Shown here: one piece after another, positions 47,963-59,574 of the stretch
Layout of the letters: every line of letters starts with the position of its first letter
How positions within the stretch are numbered: the stretch's first letter is position 1
Assembly (NCBI RefSeq): GCF_040115645.1
Contig: NC_089547.1
Coordinates: forward strand, 3,038,001-3,102,000
Source: Euwallacea fornicatus
Lineage: Eukaryota > Arthropoda > Insecta > Coleoptera > Curculionidae
Direction of reading: 5' to 3'
Length of the DNA stretch: 64,000 nt
Program-made: the position numbers and the translations under genes
The notes under the pieces: model-generated
The model's database searches: none
Told to the model about the DNA's origin: nothing
The model's input: the letters and a program-made list of their open reading frames with translations, nothing else

Positions 47963-49228
47963 CGTGTACAATTTTTTAAATTTTATTATTCTCCTGAAAA
48001 ATGAAAAACAAACTGGCTCATCCCGTCTTTGTATCAATGTCCTGAATTATTAAATCGAGAAAGAATTCTTAAGAAAAATTTTGCCAAATGATGCATATTT
48101 TCACCATTTCTGTAAGGAAATAATCACTTTGGAAAATTTCCACTCAAAACTCTCTGGTAATTTTCTATGAGAAGGCAAATGAGCTGTCATATTCCCTTAT
48201 ACCAACACATAACATCAATCCGCCTGTAAAATTTCAATGGATATAACACTGTAACTTGTACTTGTAATAGAATAAGTTTAAACTGCTAGTCACGACCAGA
48301 ACGTCGATTTAATTTTACGGTTTGACGAGACGGTGAAAAGATTTGCTTCAAATTTCTTGCATAATTAAACATGATTAAGTCTAAACGGCCATAATGAGCA
48401 AAACTGGCCACCTTAGGGAACCCGATATATTTCGTCGTATTAAACCTGTATCAGTTAATAAATCGGGTTTCCAGTAAAATCTAATTAAATTTAACTGTGG
48501 GTTTATTTATAGTTTGTTTACTTTGTAATATGGAAATTTGTTGGCATTGGAAAGTACTAGATCTAAGAATTACAGGAATGCCTCCGTCAGATATTCGCAG
48601 GAAGCATGATGAAATGGAATGTCCATTTTAATATTGGGAAAAAAAACGATAAATGTAATGTTCCCATCTAACGCCGATCTGCCTCCTTAAATGCAATATT
48701 TCCATGTTATTACGGTTGCCTCTAATATAGCGAAGCAATTGTATGGTAATATATTTGGATAACCTCATTATTGTTACACATGTACCCGCGGGCTAATAAT
48801 TATAAACAAGTCGGAATTATTAATCTCGCAACGTTCGAATCATTGACGATAATTGCAATTATTCCAATTTAAACTCTGACAGCTACATCTAATTAATTAG
48901 TTCATCACTAGGCGAACATAATTACTGCAAGTGGATTAATATATTTCAGCAAGTTTCCGAATTTGGAGAACTAATTTTTTTTTTGCCTCATCTCCTCAAA
49001 AAAGTTAGAGATTAAGTCGCGTGGGTTTTTTTTAAATTTAATTAATTTCAACTTAGATAGTCCAATTCTGTCCGTTGGGAAATTCAAGGCAAAACATCGA
49101 ATGCCGGTTGAGTCAGAGGCACTACAAAACCGACTCTTGCTTTGCTGATTGCTTTTCAATAAGTATTAGTACCTTCATCGGGGAATTGGCATGGAAGCTC
49201 AATCTCCCACCAAAGATAACATACCATT
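47963..49228. other. Gene-free stretch
   Basis: About 1.3 kb before the mariner relic. The part at 48730-48960 is rich in TAATTA and ATAATTATAA-like motifs; no gene is visible. Confidence 0.35.
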
Positions 49229-49453
49229 CGAGTTGCTTCCTCATCCATTGTACTCTACGGATCTGGCCCCCAGCGGCTATTAACTTTTTGCAAATATCAA
49301 AAAACAAATTTAGCACAAATGAAGAAGTGATTGCCGAAACTGAGGTCTATTTTGAGAGCAAAGACAAATCGTTCTAGAAAAAAAGACATCGAAAAGTTAG
49401 AAGAGTATTGGAATGAATTGAAGGAAGGTATGTCGATCAATAAAGTCGAATAA
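49229..49453 (+). pseudogene. Mariner-like transposase C-terminal relic
   Basis: Two plus-strand frames together read like the end of a mariner transposase. LLPHPLYSTDLAPSGY appears first; it corresponds to the YSPDLAPSDY block whose last Asp is the third catalytic residue, here Gly. After a frameshift comes NEEVIAETEVYFESKDKSF, an in-frame stop (TAG), then KKDIEKLEEYWNEL and a terminal TAA. A frameshift, two internal stops and the lost catalytic residue show that it is dead. TIRs were not found. Confidence 0.75.
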
Positions 49454-52400
49454 CTAAAAAAATAATAATTCTTGGTTAAATTGGAAACCTATTGAATGAT
49501 GTGTGGTAATAACAGAAAAAGCAACAAGCGTACCCGGCAAATCTTTTTTTTTTAACATTTTAACTCAATTTAGTAGTTAACAATGTATAGATCATTTAAA
49601 TCATGAAAATATGTATTAGGCAAAAAGACATTTTCTGACATAATCAGTTAATTATAAAACAAGGCATCTTAAAATATACACTAGTACCTGATGATGATGA
49701 TTAGGAGAAGATAAATAGCCCATAATTGGTTCACAGAATTGATGGTATTAATGGCTGAAATGACTTATTATTATTTTTCTTTTTTTATAAAAACAGTTAT
49801 TTGTACGACTTTTATTAACATCGTCGCATCCATTAATATTTTATTTTATAAATCCAACGAGACGCCAACAGTTAAGTCATGAACTACTCACTTTAATTCA
49901 AGATTTGTATCTCAATATAAATATTTAACGCTTAATAGAAATTGAACCATTAACGAAATTACAGCTTGCAGTCCTAGTCAATCAAGCTCTTCGTATATCT
50001 CTTGCCAATCAGCTCAAGTCCATGATTTATTGCTCGATCTAGAGCAATCTCCATTCAGTCATTTACGAACACTCACACACTCACACTACTCTCATTTTAT
50101 TTGACTAAATATCTTTAATTCACATAATTTAGCTTGTTAAATAGTAACAATACATTTGTAATCACATACTTTATTTCGCTCCAAAACAATCTATAATATT
50201 TCATTTCATCATTGTGACCAAGTTTTTCCCCCGCATACAAGGGGCGGTGACAATGATCGAATGAGTAAAGTTGGAAATGTGTCAAATGTCTAATTGAATT
50301 TCTTAGGTTGTCACTGTCAGTTGACGTCATCAATGGGTAGTGACAGTGACTGGATTTGACAAATGATTGAGGTTATACGGTTTTAATCTCACTTATTTGC
50401 CAAATACTTGGACCATGTCACAATGGCATGGAATGCGGGGTATACCATTTAATTCCAACCTTTAACCTGATAGCTTTACATTGCTTCAGTTCTTTCATCG
50501 TAGTAGGAATATAAAAACTGCCTCAAAGGCCACACATTATGTGCTTGTTACACTAAAACAAATTAAGCGGTTAAGTGACACCATATTTACTTCTTCAGTA
50601 TGCAAATAATCAGATCAATCGCGTGATTACAAACCATAAAAGAAATTAAAACAAGCTGAAGTATTATTCAAGTCTTAATCCGCTTAAGTGGTAGAACCTT
50701 TAGTCATAAAAACGTCTAAACCATTAAAAAGATTTATAATCTTCGACAATCTAAAAAAAGTGAGCAAGACAAAATGCAATTCGAGGTGATTTACCTCTGG
50801 GTCTTACGTGTCAACGACTGAAAAGGCTCTAAAAGTACCTACAATGATGATCATTGTAAATATGATATAGGCAAAATTTATGATGCATATTTATGCAATG
50901 TTTCTCAGAAGAGGATTCGTTTGTGTTTATGTTTATTTAATGTTGTAAAGTTGTGGTGAATGACCGATTGTGAAAAAGCCAACAAGTGACGTAAGGGTAT
51001 CTAGGAAATACTACAAAACGTCTATAAATTTACTCCTATATTGTGCCTAGTGGGCATTTCAAAGTTAAATTTATGTCAAAATATCAAAATTTTTGGAAAC
51101 ATTTTCAGGAATAAGCGCAGGATTGCTTTTGGCTTGTCACAGGAAAACAACATTTAAGGAGATTTTAACCCATAAGGTGGTAAATTTGTCAAGGAGCTAC
51201 TGGTCGATGTGGAAACCAAATACGCTGAAAAACCAAACTAAGGAATTGAAGAATTTGAAGAAACAAAAAACCATTGAGCATACTTACAGCGGTGAATAAA
51301 GAAATTAAGAGGAGAGAATGATTGATTTGCTGTAAAATATTTGACTCAACCATTAACGGGTTAAAATCTAAGCAAAAAAGACCAAAACGTAACCTAACAA
51401 TTTTAAAAATTCGTCATTTTCCAATAAGTTGCATGCCAAAATCCCGCCAAAATAGGCAAAAGCCTGAATTAAAGACTAACCACCCGTTTGAAGACTAACG
51501 ATGGTAATCAATTTCAAAAACTCGGCCACTCAAAGAGCTAATGGGCACAAACCCAAAGCCGGCAAAATCGATTTCAACCTTCAAATGCGGGACCAATTTA
51601 ATTTTTCGCAGATTACCACGGTGACTCTTTATCGTACATTTTTACTAAGAATACAAAAGCTTTAACAACCCTAATTGAATAGGTTTGTTAAACAATAGTT
51701 TCCTAATGCCCTGATCCCACGCACTGAGCAGGAAAATCATTGAAATTCAGGCAATTAAGAGTAAGTGGTTTGCGGTGCCTATCAAGTTTCATCTGACCCA
51801 AGTCGGCTTAGATACTGTGATCCTCTGAACTTAAAGCATAAAATACCTCCTCTTTTTAAATACGTTTAGCATTTCGATTAAGACATAAACCCAACTTGCA
51901 AATGACACTTTACGGAGTTGTGAAGTAAATTAATTATCTCAGGTTTCTGTGCGTGAAGAATTTTTCAATTGCCTGACCGAAAAAGGAAGAAATTACTTAA
52001 GGATGCACGCATGCAGAAAACGACCTGTATATCTTGAACAAAGACAGAGGGACTTAAGTGGATTGCAGCATCTGACAGATCAGTCCCAAGTACACTTCAA
52101 ATTAACATTAAACATTTATAGATACTTTAAGCACCTAAAAGTTTCTTGCTGGCGAGAACCAGTGAGTTGAAGAATGTCGCCAATTTAAGATGCAGGTCAG
52201 CAGGTCTGAGGACTTTGCTGTATAAATTGAAGTAAATGCCCACACACGTATTTGCCCTCAGGTTCTTGGACATCAAAGCTGCTCCTAGTATCAAGACAAT
52301 AAACCTAGTAAATAACTGTAAAAAGCTTTTTACCGGCCGCCCACGGTTGTGCCAATAAATACCGGCCTAATGTATTATAAATTGATGAAAATTGCCTTAA

Positions 52401-54060
52401 AATCCAACCATAGGTGGTATGGTGGTTAAAGAGCGTTGAACTCTAAATAATTCAACAGTCGATCGATATTATCATCAATTCTAATCTGTTTTGCACTCTC
52501 CTAATCTCCGCTTAGATTTTAATGCCTCCCGACACCTTGAACGCATCATAGGTGCAATGAGGAAGTCTGCAAGGTGTTCAAGATCGGCCAGCTTAATTGT
52601 CTGCAATCTTCCAATGCATTTTGTTAACCAGTAAAGAATCACTCAGTCACCTGTCTTGCATGATTAACAAGGGGGCCCCTCCTATGTTTTCGCAGTCTGT
52701 ACTGCAATATCATATTATTCTGTGCGTCTCCAAATTGTGCCTCCCTATTAACTTTTTAACATATTATAATACAAATTCAGTTAAATAGTACATAAACAAC
52801 GAAAAAACTTGTTTGTTGATAGAAAATGTGTTTGTTTTCAATAGATTTTAAATTGCAATACGCCATTGGACATCGTTTTGAAAGACCTTCGAGATGTCAC
52901 ATGACCCAAAAACGAACGGCCATTTTGTCTTACCAGTGACGTAAGCAAGATTTAAAAAAGTAAACAAACGTCAAAAGATAGTATTTTATCTCCTATTTAA
53001 TGTTGCTTTTGAATTTAGAAATAATTACAATTTGTTAAAAAGTTACAGGTAGGGGGGACAATTTCGAGCCACATGGTACTTTCAACCAACAGCGACGTTT
53101 GTCTTGGGAATGTTCATGTTATCATTAGGTAACTGCCATTGTGAGCTAATGAGTTGAAACAATTTCTTGCTTATGTTAAAAGGTCGAATATCAACTTGTC
53201 CGGGAGATATCGATACGACTGATCTAAGTAGCATTCATGAATACCGTAACTGATAAACCAGTTGTAGAAACATCCGTTATAAGGTTGCATAAAGTAATGT
53301 ATTGTTCATCCTGCTACTAGAGGTATCCAGACTCAATGGTTTTGAGAGTTGATAATTAACTTGACACGAAGATTAGTATCAGACGTATAAATCAGTGAAT
53401 GTAAGAAGTTGAAAATGCTTGAATTGATGTCTAAATTATGCGAGAAATTCCCTGAAATGCAATCGCTAGATGTTATACAATGTCAAATGTGAATATAACA
53501 TTTGTGTCAATACTCAAAAGGAAATTATTGTTCCCCAAAGATAGATGTACTCCACAAGCTGAAAAGAAGCTGTTTAATTTCTCTTATAGCCCTTCTGGAG
53601 CATTAAAAATACTTTTTGATTACCATGTAAACCTGCTTTTCCAAATGGGAAGAATGAGGCTGATCTAACAAGTTTTGGGGTAAAACAATATTGAAGATGA
53701 AAGTAAATTTTAAAATCTATTATTTCCTAAAAGAACGAGAGAGAAACTTCATTTTTGAGTGTAATAATTTCCTATGAAACCCCTTCCATATGTGATCATG
53801 AATACTGCTGAACCATACAAGCTGCATGAACGTGCTGGTCACGACGTTCAGTCTTCAGTATTGGTCCAGAAATCTTACTTATGATTGAATTTAATATGAA
53901 AGTTACAACAGGAGAAATCTAGATGATTCGTGTATTTTTTGAAGTTATTCTTTTAAAAACCCGAAATATCTCAAAATTTGTCTATAATCCAAACTGTGAT
54001 AACTAAATAACCTGTCCAGAAATTATGAGTAATTTTATAGGTTTCTTGTCACTCTTTAAG
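49454..54060. other. Gene-free stretch
   Basis: About 4.6 kb. It contains two small inverted repeats (50209-50219 with 50246-50256; 50310-50319 with 50341-50350), the second enclosing a perfect TGACGTCA (CRE) at 50322-50329. No exon-like region or mobile element was recognised. Confidence 0.35.
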
Positions 54061-54420
54061 GTTTGAAAATTTTGCGCATAGTTGCACCTATACCTAAATT
54101 TAAAAGAAGAATTTTTTCGGAACTTGAAGGTTAAACAGAAATTAGCTTTCCTAAAAAGGTGTTCCGCTGTAACGCACAGAGCTTGATTTTTTAAAATAAA
54201 AACTCTATATATTTTCATATTTTTAGATTCGCCTAATGATTTTGCTGCAGTTGCTCCTATCCTTACAATCAAGAGTTTAACCTTAGGATTAAATAAGCAA
54301 TTAAATTATCTTCCTACGAAGGAATTTTTTTAAACGCAATGCCCAGCATACTTTAACATTGTATCCCCCTAGAGCCTCTAACAATTTTAAGTATAGCAGC
54401 CCCTATTCCTAAATTTAAAG
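54061..54420 (+). repeat. Diverged tandem repeat, three units
   Basis: Three segments share an ATTTT-(n)-AGTTGC/AGCAGC-C-CCTAT-CCT-A-A core: 54061-54106, 54231-54275 and 54373-54420. The spacing is about 170 and 140 bp. Similarity is limited, so this is an old array or satellite-like duplication. Confidence 0.5.
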
Positions 54421-55381
54421 GTCTTGCTGAAGCTCGGGAATACATAGAAGTTTGGTCTCCTTTAATATAATTCGTATTATTCAATTTTTCATGTCATAAA
54501 ATTCCGTGTTTTCACATAAATTACTTAATTATGTTTATTATCCCAATAACGCCCAAACCAAGTGCTGAGTTAGTTGAATTTCCCCATGCAATCAAATATT
54601 GATAAGATTTCATTGTTTCACTCTACTTGCGTGTTGAAAACGTCTTTAAAATTCTCACAAAAAGTATATCATTAAAGTGAATTATCCTAATAATAGGAAG
54701 TTATAGTTATTAATATATCCTCTTTAAGATAAATACACACCTTAACACTACACCGACTATTAATTACAATTGCCATGAAGACATGTTACTTCAGTTCTTG
54801 TGGATGTTGCAATAAAAGAAAGAGATGTGGAAGTATGCATAGATTTTATCATTCCCGATAGAGCTTCGCTTAGACCACCCTGCAAATGGTTCTTCCGAGA
54901 GAATCTGAGAATCAAAAAACTGAAACATGTTCCAAATTAAGAATGCACTTTTTTATGTTTCTTCGTATCCGATTGTGGCTTTACAATGATTTCCTTAAAT
55001 TCCAAGAAATGTGAGCCCGTTCTTTATCAGAATTCATCATGTGACGTTAACTGCACTGGCTTTTGTGGAGAATTTAGGAATTGTCCTATAAAAACATCCA
55101 TAAAAGCGCTATGGATAGGTAATGGGAAACAGAACACGAATGGAATTTAATATTGGTGGTTTATGATTTCCACCTCGGCGTGTAATAGTAATAGGGATAT
55201 ATCTCTAAGAAAGGCCCGCAAAATTAGCTACTGTATGTAGGCGGTGAAGCTCGAAATTTCCTTTGAGTATAGCATCATCAATAGAACTTAGAAAGTCAGA
55301 ACGTTCGTTATTGAGAAATACGGAGTGAAGGCAATTAGCTGTAACGAATTTCACATTCTGGAAAAGGGTATTTGTTTTATA
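54421..55381. other. Gene-free stretch
   Basis: About 1 kb with no recognisable gene or repeat, ending at the left terminus of element E. Confidence 0.35.
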
Positions 55382-56020
55382 TACAGGGTAATTCAAATTC
55401 GTTGCTCATCATTGGGATTTCGAAAACCATAAAACGTCCGAGGTAGCTTAAATTGGTGCAAAGTTGCGCATTGCTAAGCATTGTTAAATGCCGTTTTAAA
55501 ATTTGGAAAATTCAGATTGTTTCTGAAAGAAATCTAAAAAAAAGAACGGAATTTCCACAAATAGCTTTAAATTTTTTTATTCAGTTATGTGAAGAGATTT
55601 TTTAAAGAATTTCACTTCCTCGAAGGCTCTTTTGCTCTATTATAAAATGGTGTCAATAGATTTTAAGTAAAACGTTTTGGTATTTGAGAATCATCGTCAA
55701 CATCATTTTTTAAATAAGACCCCGAATTTTTTATTACATTTTTGGAAAGTCTTTGATCTTCTGAATTAAATGATGTGTCACACCAGTAGTAAAAATAAAC
55801 ATAATAATGCAAAATATATTTTTAATAAGTAAAATAATGAATCATTAATCAGACATGAGTGTTATTATGATTATCTTCGGAAATAATCGAAATTTTTCCA
55901 ATTTTAGAAGGTATATAAGAAAGCTCAAAATTAAGCAACTTTGTCCCAATATAAGTGATCTCGTATCTTTTATCGTTTTTGAGATTCTAAAGGCAAGCAG
56001 CGAATTTAAATTATCCTATA
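55382..56020. mobile_element. TIR element E (TA-flanked MITE)
   Basis: A 639-bp element with TIRs of about 65 bp at roughly 70 percent identity. Left: TACAGGGTAATTCAAATTCG; right, reverse-complemented: TATAGGATAATTTAAATTCG. Both then share TGCT, a G-AT-TC-AAAAC block, ATAAAA and CGAG. There is no transposase frame. Its right TA is also the left TA of element F. A related fragment is at 33960-34042. Confidence 0.8.
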
Positions 56021-56486
56021 CAGTGTGAGTTTTAAATGGCAGATCAGCAAAGCGCACTTTCCCCAACGTCAACATCATATTTCCATATTCACGTTGGGGG
56101 AACATTGTCGAAAGAACTAAATGAATAAATATTTAAGTATGAACACCTTGTAAAAACTTTACTTTCTTTTTTTAGCTTAGTGTTCATTTCAAAGGTACTA
56201 GTATAATTATTGTTTGATTGTAAAAAAATCGTTGTCAAGTGCAATTTCAAAACTCCTGCTTCGAAACATCTTGTATTACAAATTCAAATTTGTACCGTGT
56301 GTTATCTTGTAGCGATTGAGAATATAAAAAAATGGAAAATAAAGAAATTAACTCTTCACTTCAACACATTAATAACCCTGTCAATTTTTTAAACATAATT
56401 ATAACATGTATTATTTTTTCCATAATCCCTGAAAGTCGCCCTGCACATATTGCAGAGCTGATCTGTCATTTAAAACTCACCCGGTA
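56019..56486. mobile_element. TIR element F (TA-flanked MITE)
   Basis: A 468-bp element abutting E. Left TIR: TACAGTGTGAGTTTTAAATG; right TIR, reverse-complemented: TACCGGGTGAGTTTTAAATG; both continue with (G/A)CAGATCAGC. The TIRs are better conserved than those of E, suggesting that F is younger. An internal stem, TTCCCCAACGT against its inverse near 56091-56102, lies just inside the left end. Confidence 0.8.
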
Positions 56487-56578
56487 TATAAATGTGTTCA
56501 TTTATTTCTCAGGTGCTGTCCGCAGCTCATTCAAATTGCAAATTTTATTATTTATGCACAAACTCTAGCACAAAATTT

Positions 56579-56950
56579 TCCCTGAAATTCATTGGCGTAG
56601 ATACTTTATTTGAACTAATACATTTTTTACGTTCCCTCCCTCTGATACGAGAGTTTTATATTGTCTCATTAAATTCGTCCTCTTTTGATCACCGTTTATT
56701 AATCATTCAAGCTGTAAATTGTACGATTTACATATGCACATTTATGAACGATATTTAGGAGATGATTCATCCTGAAATTTATTGGCGCAGAATATTTATT
56801 TGAATTGTTTCAATTTTTTGCCTCTTTTTCCATTTCAAAAGACCTTTTTTGTGTCATTAATTGCATCCTTTTTATGTCACAATGTGGTATTGACTCACAT
56901 TAAAAATTTTAGTGTTTTTATGCGACATTTAAGGTTACATTGAACTAGAA
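56579..56950 (+). repeat. Diverged tandem duplication, period about 190 bp
   Basis: Unit 1 starts CCCTGAAATTCATTGGCGTA (56580) and unit 2 starts TCCTGAAATTTATTGGCGCA (56770). The two stay loosely alignable through TTTATTTGAA, a TCTCATTAA/TGTCATTAA block and an ATTTATGAACGATATTTA-type end. Confidence 0.55.
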
Positions 56951-58293
56951 ATTAATGACAAAACTTTTAAATATAGGGTCCTTTTTCTCTACTTTAAGGT
57001 TTTGTAGGGTAATTCAATGCCCTTCCTTCCCAACTGATAGCCACTCATTTAAATCGAAAAAAAAAATTACTATTCATGCAGTGACAATACCTAGGAGAAA
57101 TTCAGGTATTTTATTTCTAAATAACAATTTTAACTACATTACGAGATATTGACAAACTTTTTATAGCCATAAACTTTTATCGCGATTAAATTTTTTTAGT
57201 GTCTACGAGTCATTCATTTCACCGAGGTATTACAACCTCGCAGAATTTTGTTCATGAACTTATCCCACAGATATAACTCGTTTGTTAAAAATTCTAGATA
57301 ATTCTAGACCAACATGCATTCACACAGTGTTGATCGGAAAAAGCACTCGTGCAGTGCGTGCACTCCTGCTTTTTTCCTCCCAACTTGCAGTAATACATCT
57401 TCTCTGAAAAATACTAGCTGAAATCAATTGATGTCTATTTGAATTACTACGATATTTTGAAGCTTCTTTTACTTGAAAACATACTTACCTAACTTAGATG
57501 TACCTCACTCAAGAAAATAGTATCGGGGACCTACATAAATATACCTATCGCGATTTACAGTTACGTTGTACCTTTGGGTATCTTGACTTCAAACAACTTA
57601 TGTCACTGAAGATGTTTATGAGTCTATCGACTACCGTTAAGTTTAAATGCTTTGAGACGGAATAAGTGCCCATTAATACATGCCTGATATTTAATGATCA
57701 TTAACTTGTCATAATTCTCGCATTTTCTTGTTGCCATCAATTACCACGTACTTAAACGACATATCTAACGCATCTATTTGTTTTCAGGTGAGTTCACAGT
57801 TCCTGGCTAATATTTGTAAGTACTCTCTTGTACCTAAGGCTCCGTTAAACAACAGCATAAAAATTAATTCCAGCAGTACCTACGTAATTGTTTATCGTTC
57901 CCTGACCTTAGCCGTGACCAAGAAAACAGTTTCGCATCGTATACCCACCCATAGAAAGTACCATTTAACGTAGCAGTTGTTACTCTATGAGATTTTATAC
58001 GTACGAAGTAAAGATAGAATTAAAAGTACTCTTCCTATTCCCCTTAGGCCGTTCACACACGAAGAGAGTTTTTGAACCTCTACGTTTGTTAGGTACTGTC
58101 ACCATTCGCGGAAGTATCAAGTGGTGACACTGACCAAATAATGGGACTAGTTCGCAGGAACTTCAGCGTAAATGTCGGATAACCTTTTGTTTATGCATGA
58201 CGAGGTATTGTTTGTGTACTTATTTCATGTATGTTTGTGTGTTTCTAAAGGGTTTTCCCACTTTTATTATACAATGAACAGTCGATGGAATCA
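56951..58293. other. Gene-free stretch
   Basis: About 1.3 kb between the tandem duplication and element B copy 2. An open frame of 81 codons at 57728-57973 has no recognisable family. Confidence 0.35.
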
Positions 58294-58295
58294 TA

Positions 58296-59421
58296 CCGTG
58301 CGTTTAAAAAAAAGTCCGGTCAGTAAGTTTTGAAATGGTCGGACATCGAGCCTGTATATCTTTGATATGTTTTACGTAATCTCGAATATAAACCAACAAA
58401 ACCTAACCTCACTTTTGATTTAAATTTTTACTTGCAGTCAAGAAAAAATGAAACATAAATAAATTTAATTAATACTTATTTACTTACCCCATTTACAACA
58501 AATGGTAAAAAGACAGAGTTGAATTTTGCAGGCCCATTTTTCATTTACGCACTCTCCATTTCGAAAATAAGAGTAAAAACGTAGCGAAGGATCGCCCCGC
58601 GTCGGATACCTCGATGTAACCCTCGCCGTCACCCTCGCGAAGAATTGAACATCGCCGTTTATCGTAGTTCATTTGTCTCGTTTCTTAGGAACAGAGAGGT
58701 AGTCAAAATAGTTGATTCAGATAGTTATGGTGACTCGTCAAATACTTTGATGCGGTTATTATTATTAATTGTGCTTTGTTTCTGTGAAGTTTGATCTGGT
58801 CTCTCAAGTAACACCACATATTTCGTTTATCTACCCTCAAAGTACATTGAGTCATTCCATCGGACCGAGCATATGGGGTACCGCTGATTAAACGCAATGT
58901 GCAGTCTTGCGGTATGTATGGAACGGGCGGTTGTGAGAACCGATCACAGAGCAAGTTTCCAGCACCTCGCCGCTGTAAAACAAAATATTTTATGCCTCAT
59001 TTTACGGCGATGCGAGGTGCGATGCTCAGTGAACAACTTCAGTTTGTTTACACTCATATGATTCTGTTGTTTTGATTTACCATCGCCGTAGGGCCAGGTG
59101 AACATCGAGATGCCCAGCGAGGAGCAATGCTTAATTATGTTTTTACGCTAAGAGTCAACCATAAAAGCTTTTTGACTGAATGTAAACATCATTTTTAGCA
59201 CTTAGAAAACTATAACCGATCACCACACAAATCCGTAAAGCCTTGAAAAAGACTAGTTTTAAGAAAGCCCAACGAATAATAAAGGTAAACAACGTAGTAT
59301 TTAAGTGATGTTAGGTTTATTTGTTTATGTTCGAAGTAACATAAAACATATCAGGCACATACGGGCTCTGTGGCAAATAATTCCAAAGCCTACTTGACCT
59401 AAATTTTTGTAAAGCGTCCGG
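58296..59421. mobile_element. TIR element B, copy 2, interrupted by element A
   Basis: TA-flanked (58294-58295, 59422-59423). It begins CCGTGCGTTTAAAAAAAAGT and ends, reverse-complemented, CCGGACGCTTTACAAAAATT, as in copy 1 at 8957-9486. Removing the nested element A and one target duplication leaves about 545 bp, against 530 bp in copy 1. Internal sequence aligns with copy 1 on both sides of the insertion (for example GAAACATAA-TAAAT-TAATTAATA on the left and AATAATAAAGGTAAACA on the right). Confidence 0.82.
58575..59148. mobile_element. TIR element A, copy 3, nested in element B
   Basis: 574 bp flanked by the direct repeat TAAGAGT (58568-58574 and 59149-59155). The uninterrupted copy of element B has the equivalent site once (ATAAGACTCAACC). 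Ends: AAAAACGTAGCG on the left, and GCGTAAAAACATAA reverse-complemented on the right, so there is a short imperfect TIR with GTAAAAAC near each end. A 7-8 bp target duplication suggests a hAT-like or similar non-autonomous DNA transposon. This is the most complete of the three A copies. Confidence 0.8.
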
Positions 59422-59551
59422 TATAATTTATTATACAATGAAGAACCTAAAAGCTTCCTGACAATTGGTGAATGCGGTTAACTTTACAGTGAACGCCCTC
59501 TATCGAGTGCCCATTGATTTATTGCGATATAAAGAGAGAAAATAACCGTCC

Positions 59552-59574
59552 AAGCGCCATCTACTGCAACGCGC
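59552..59574 (-). promoter_or_regulatory. CTCF-like motif, copy 1
   Basis: The minus strand reads GCGCGTTGCAGTAGATGGCG followed by CTT. The core AGCGCCATCTA resembles the insect CTCF binding consensus (AGATGGCGC). Two further copies with the same GCGCGTT prefix lie at 61926-61948 and 62425-62447. Confidence 0.4.
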
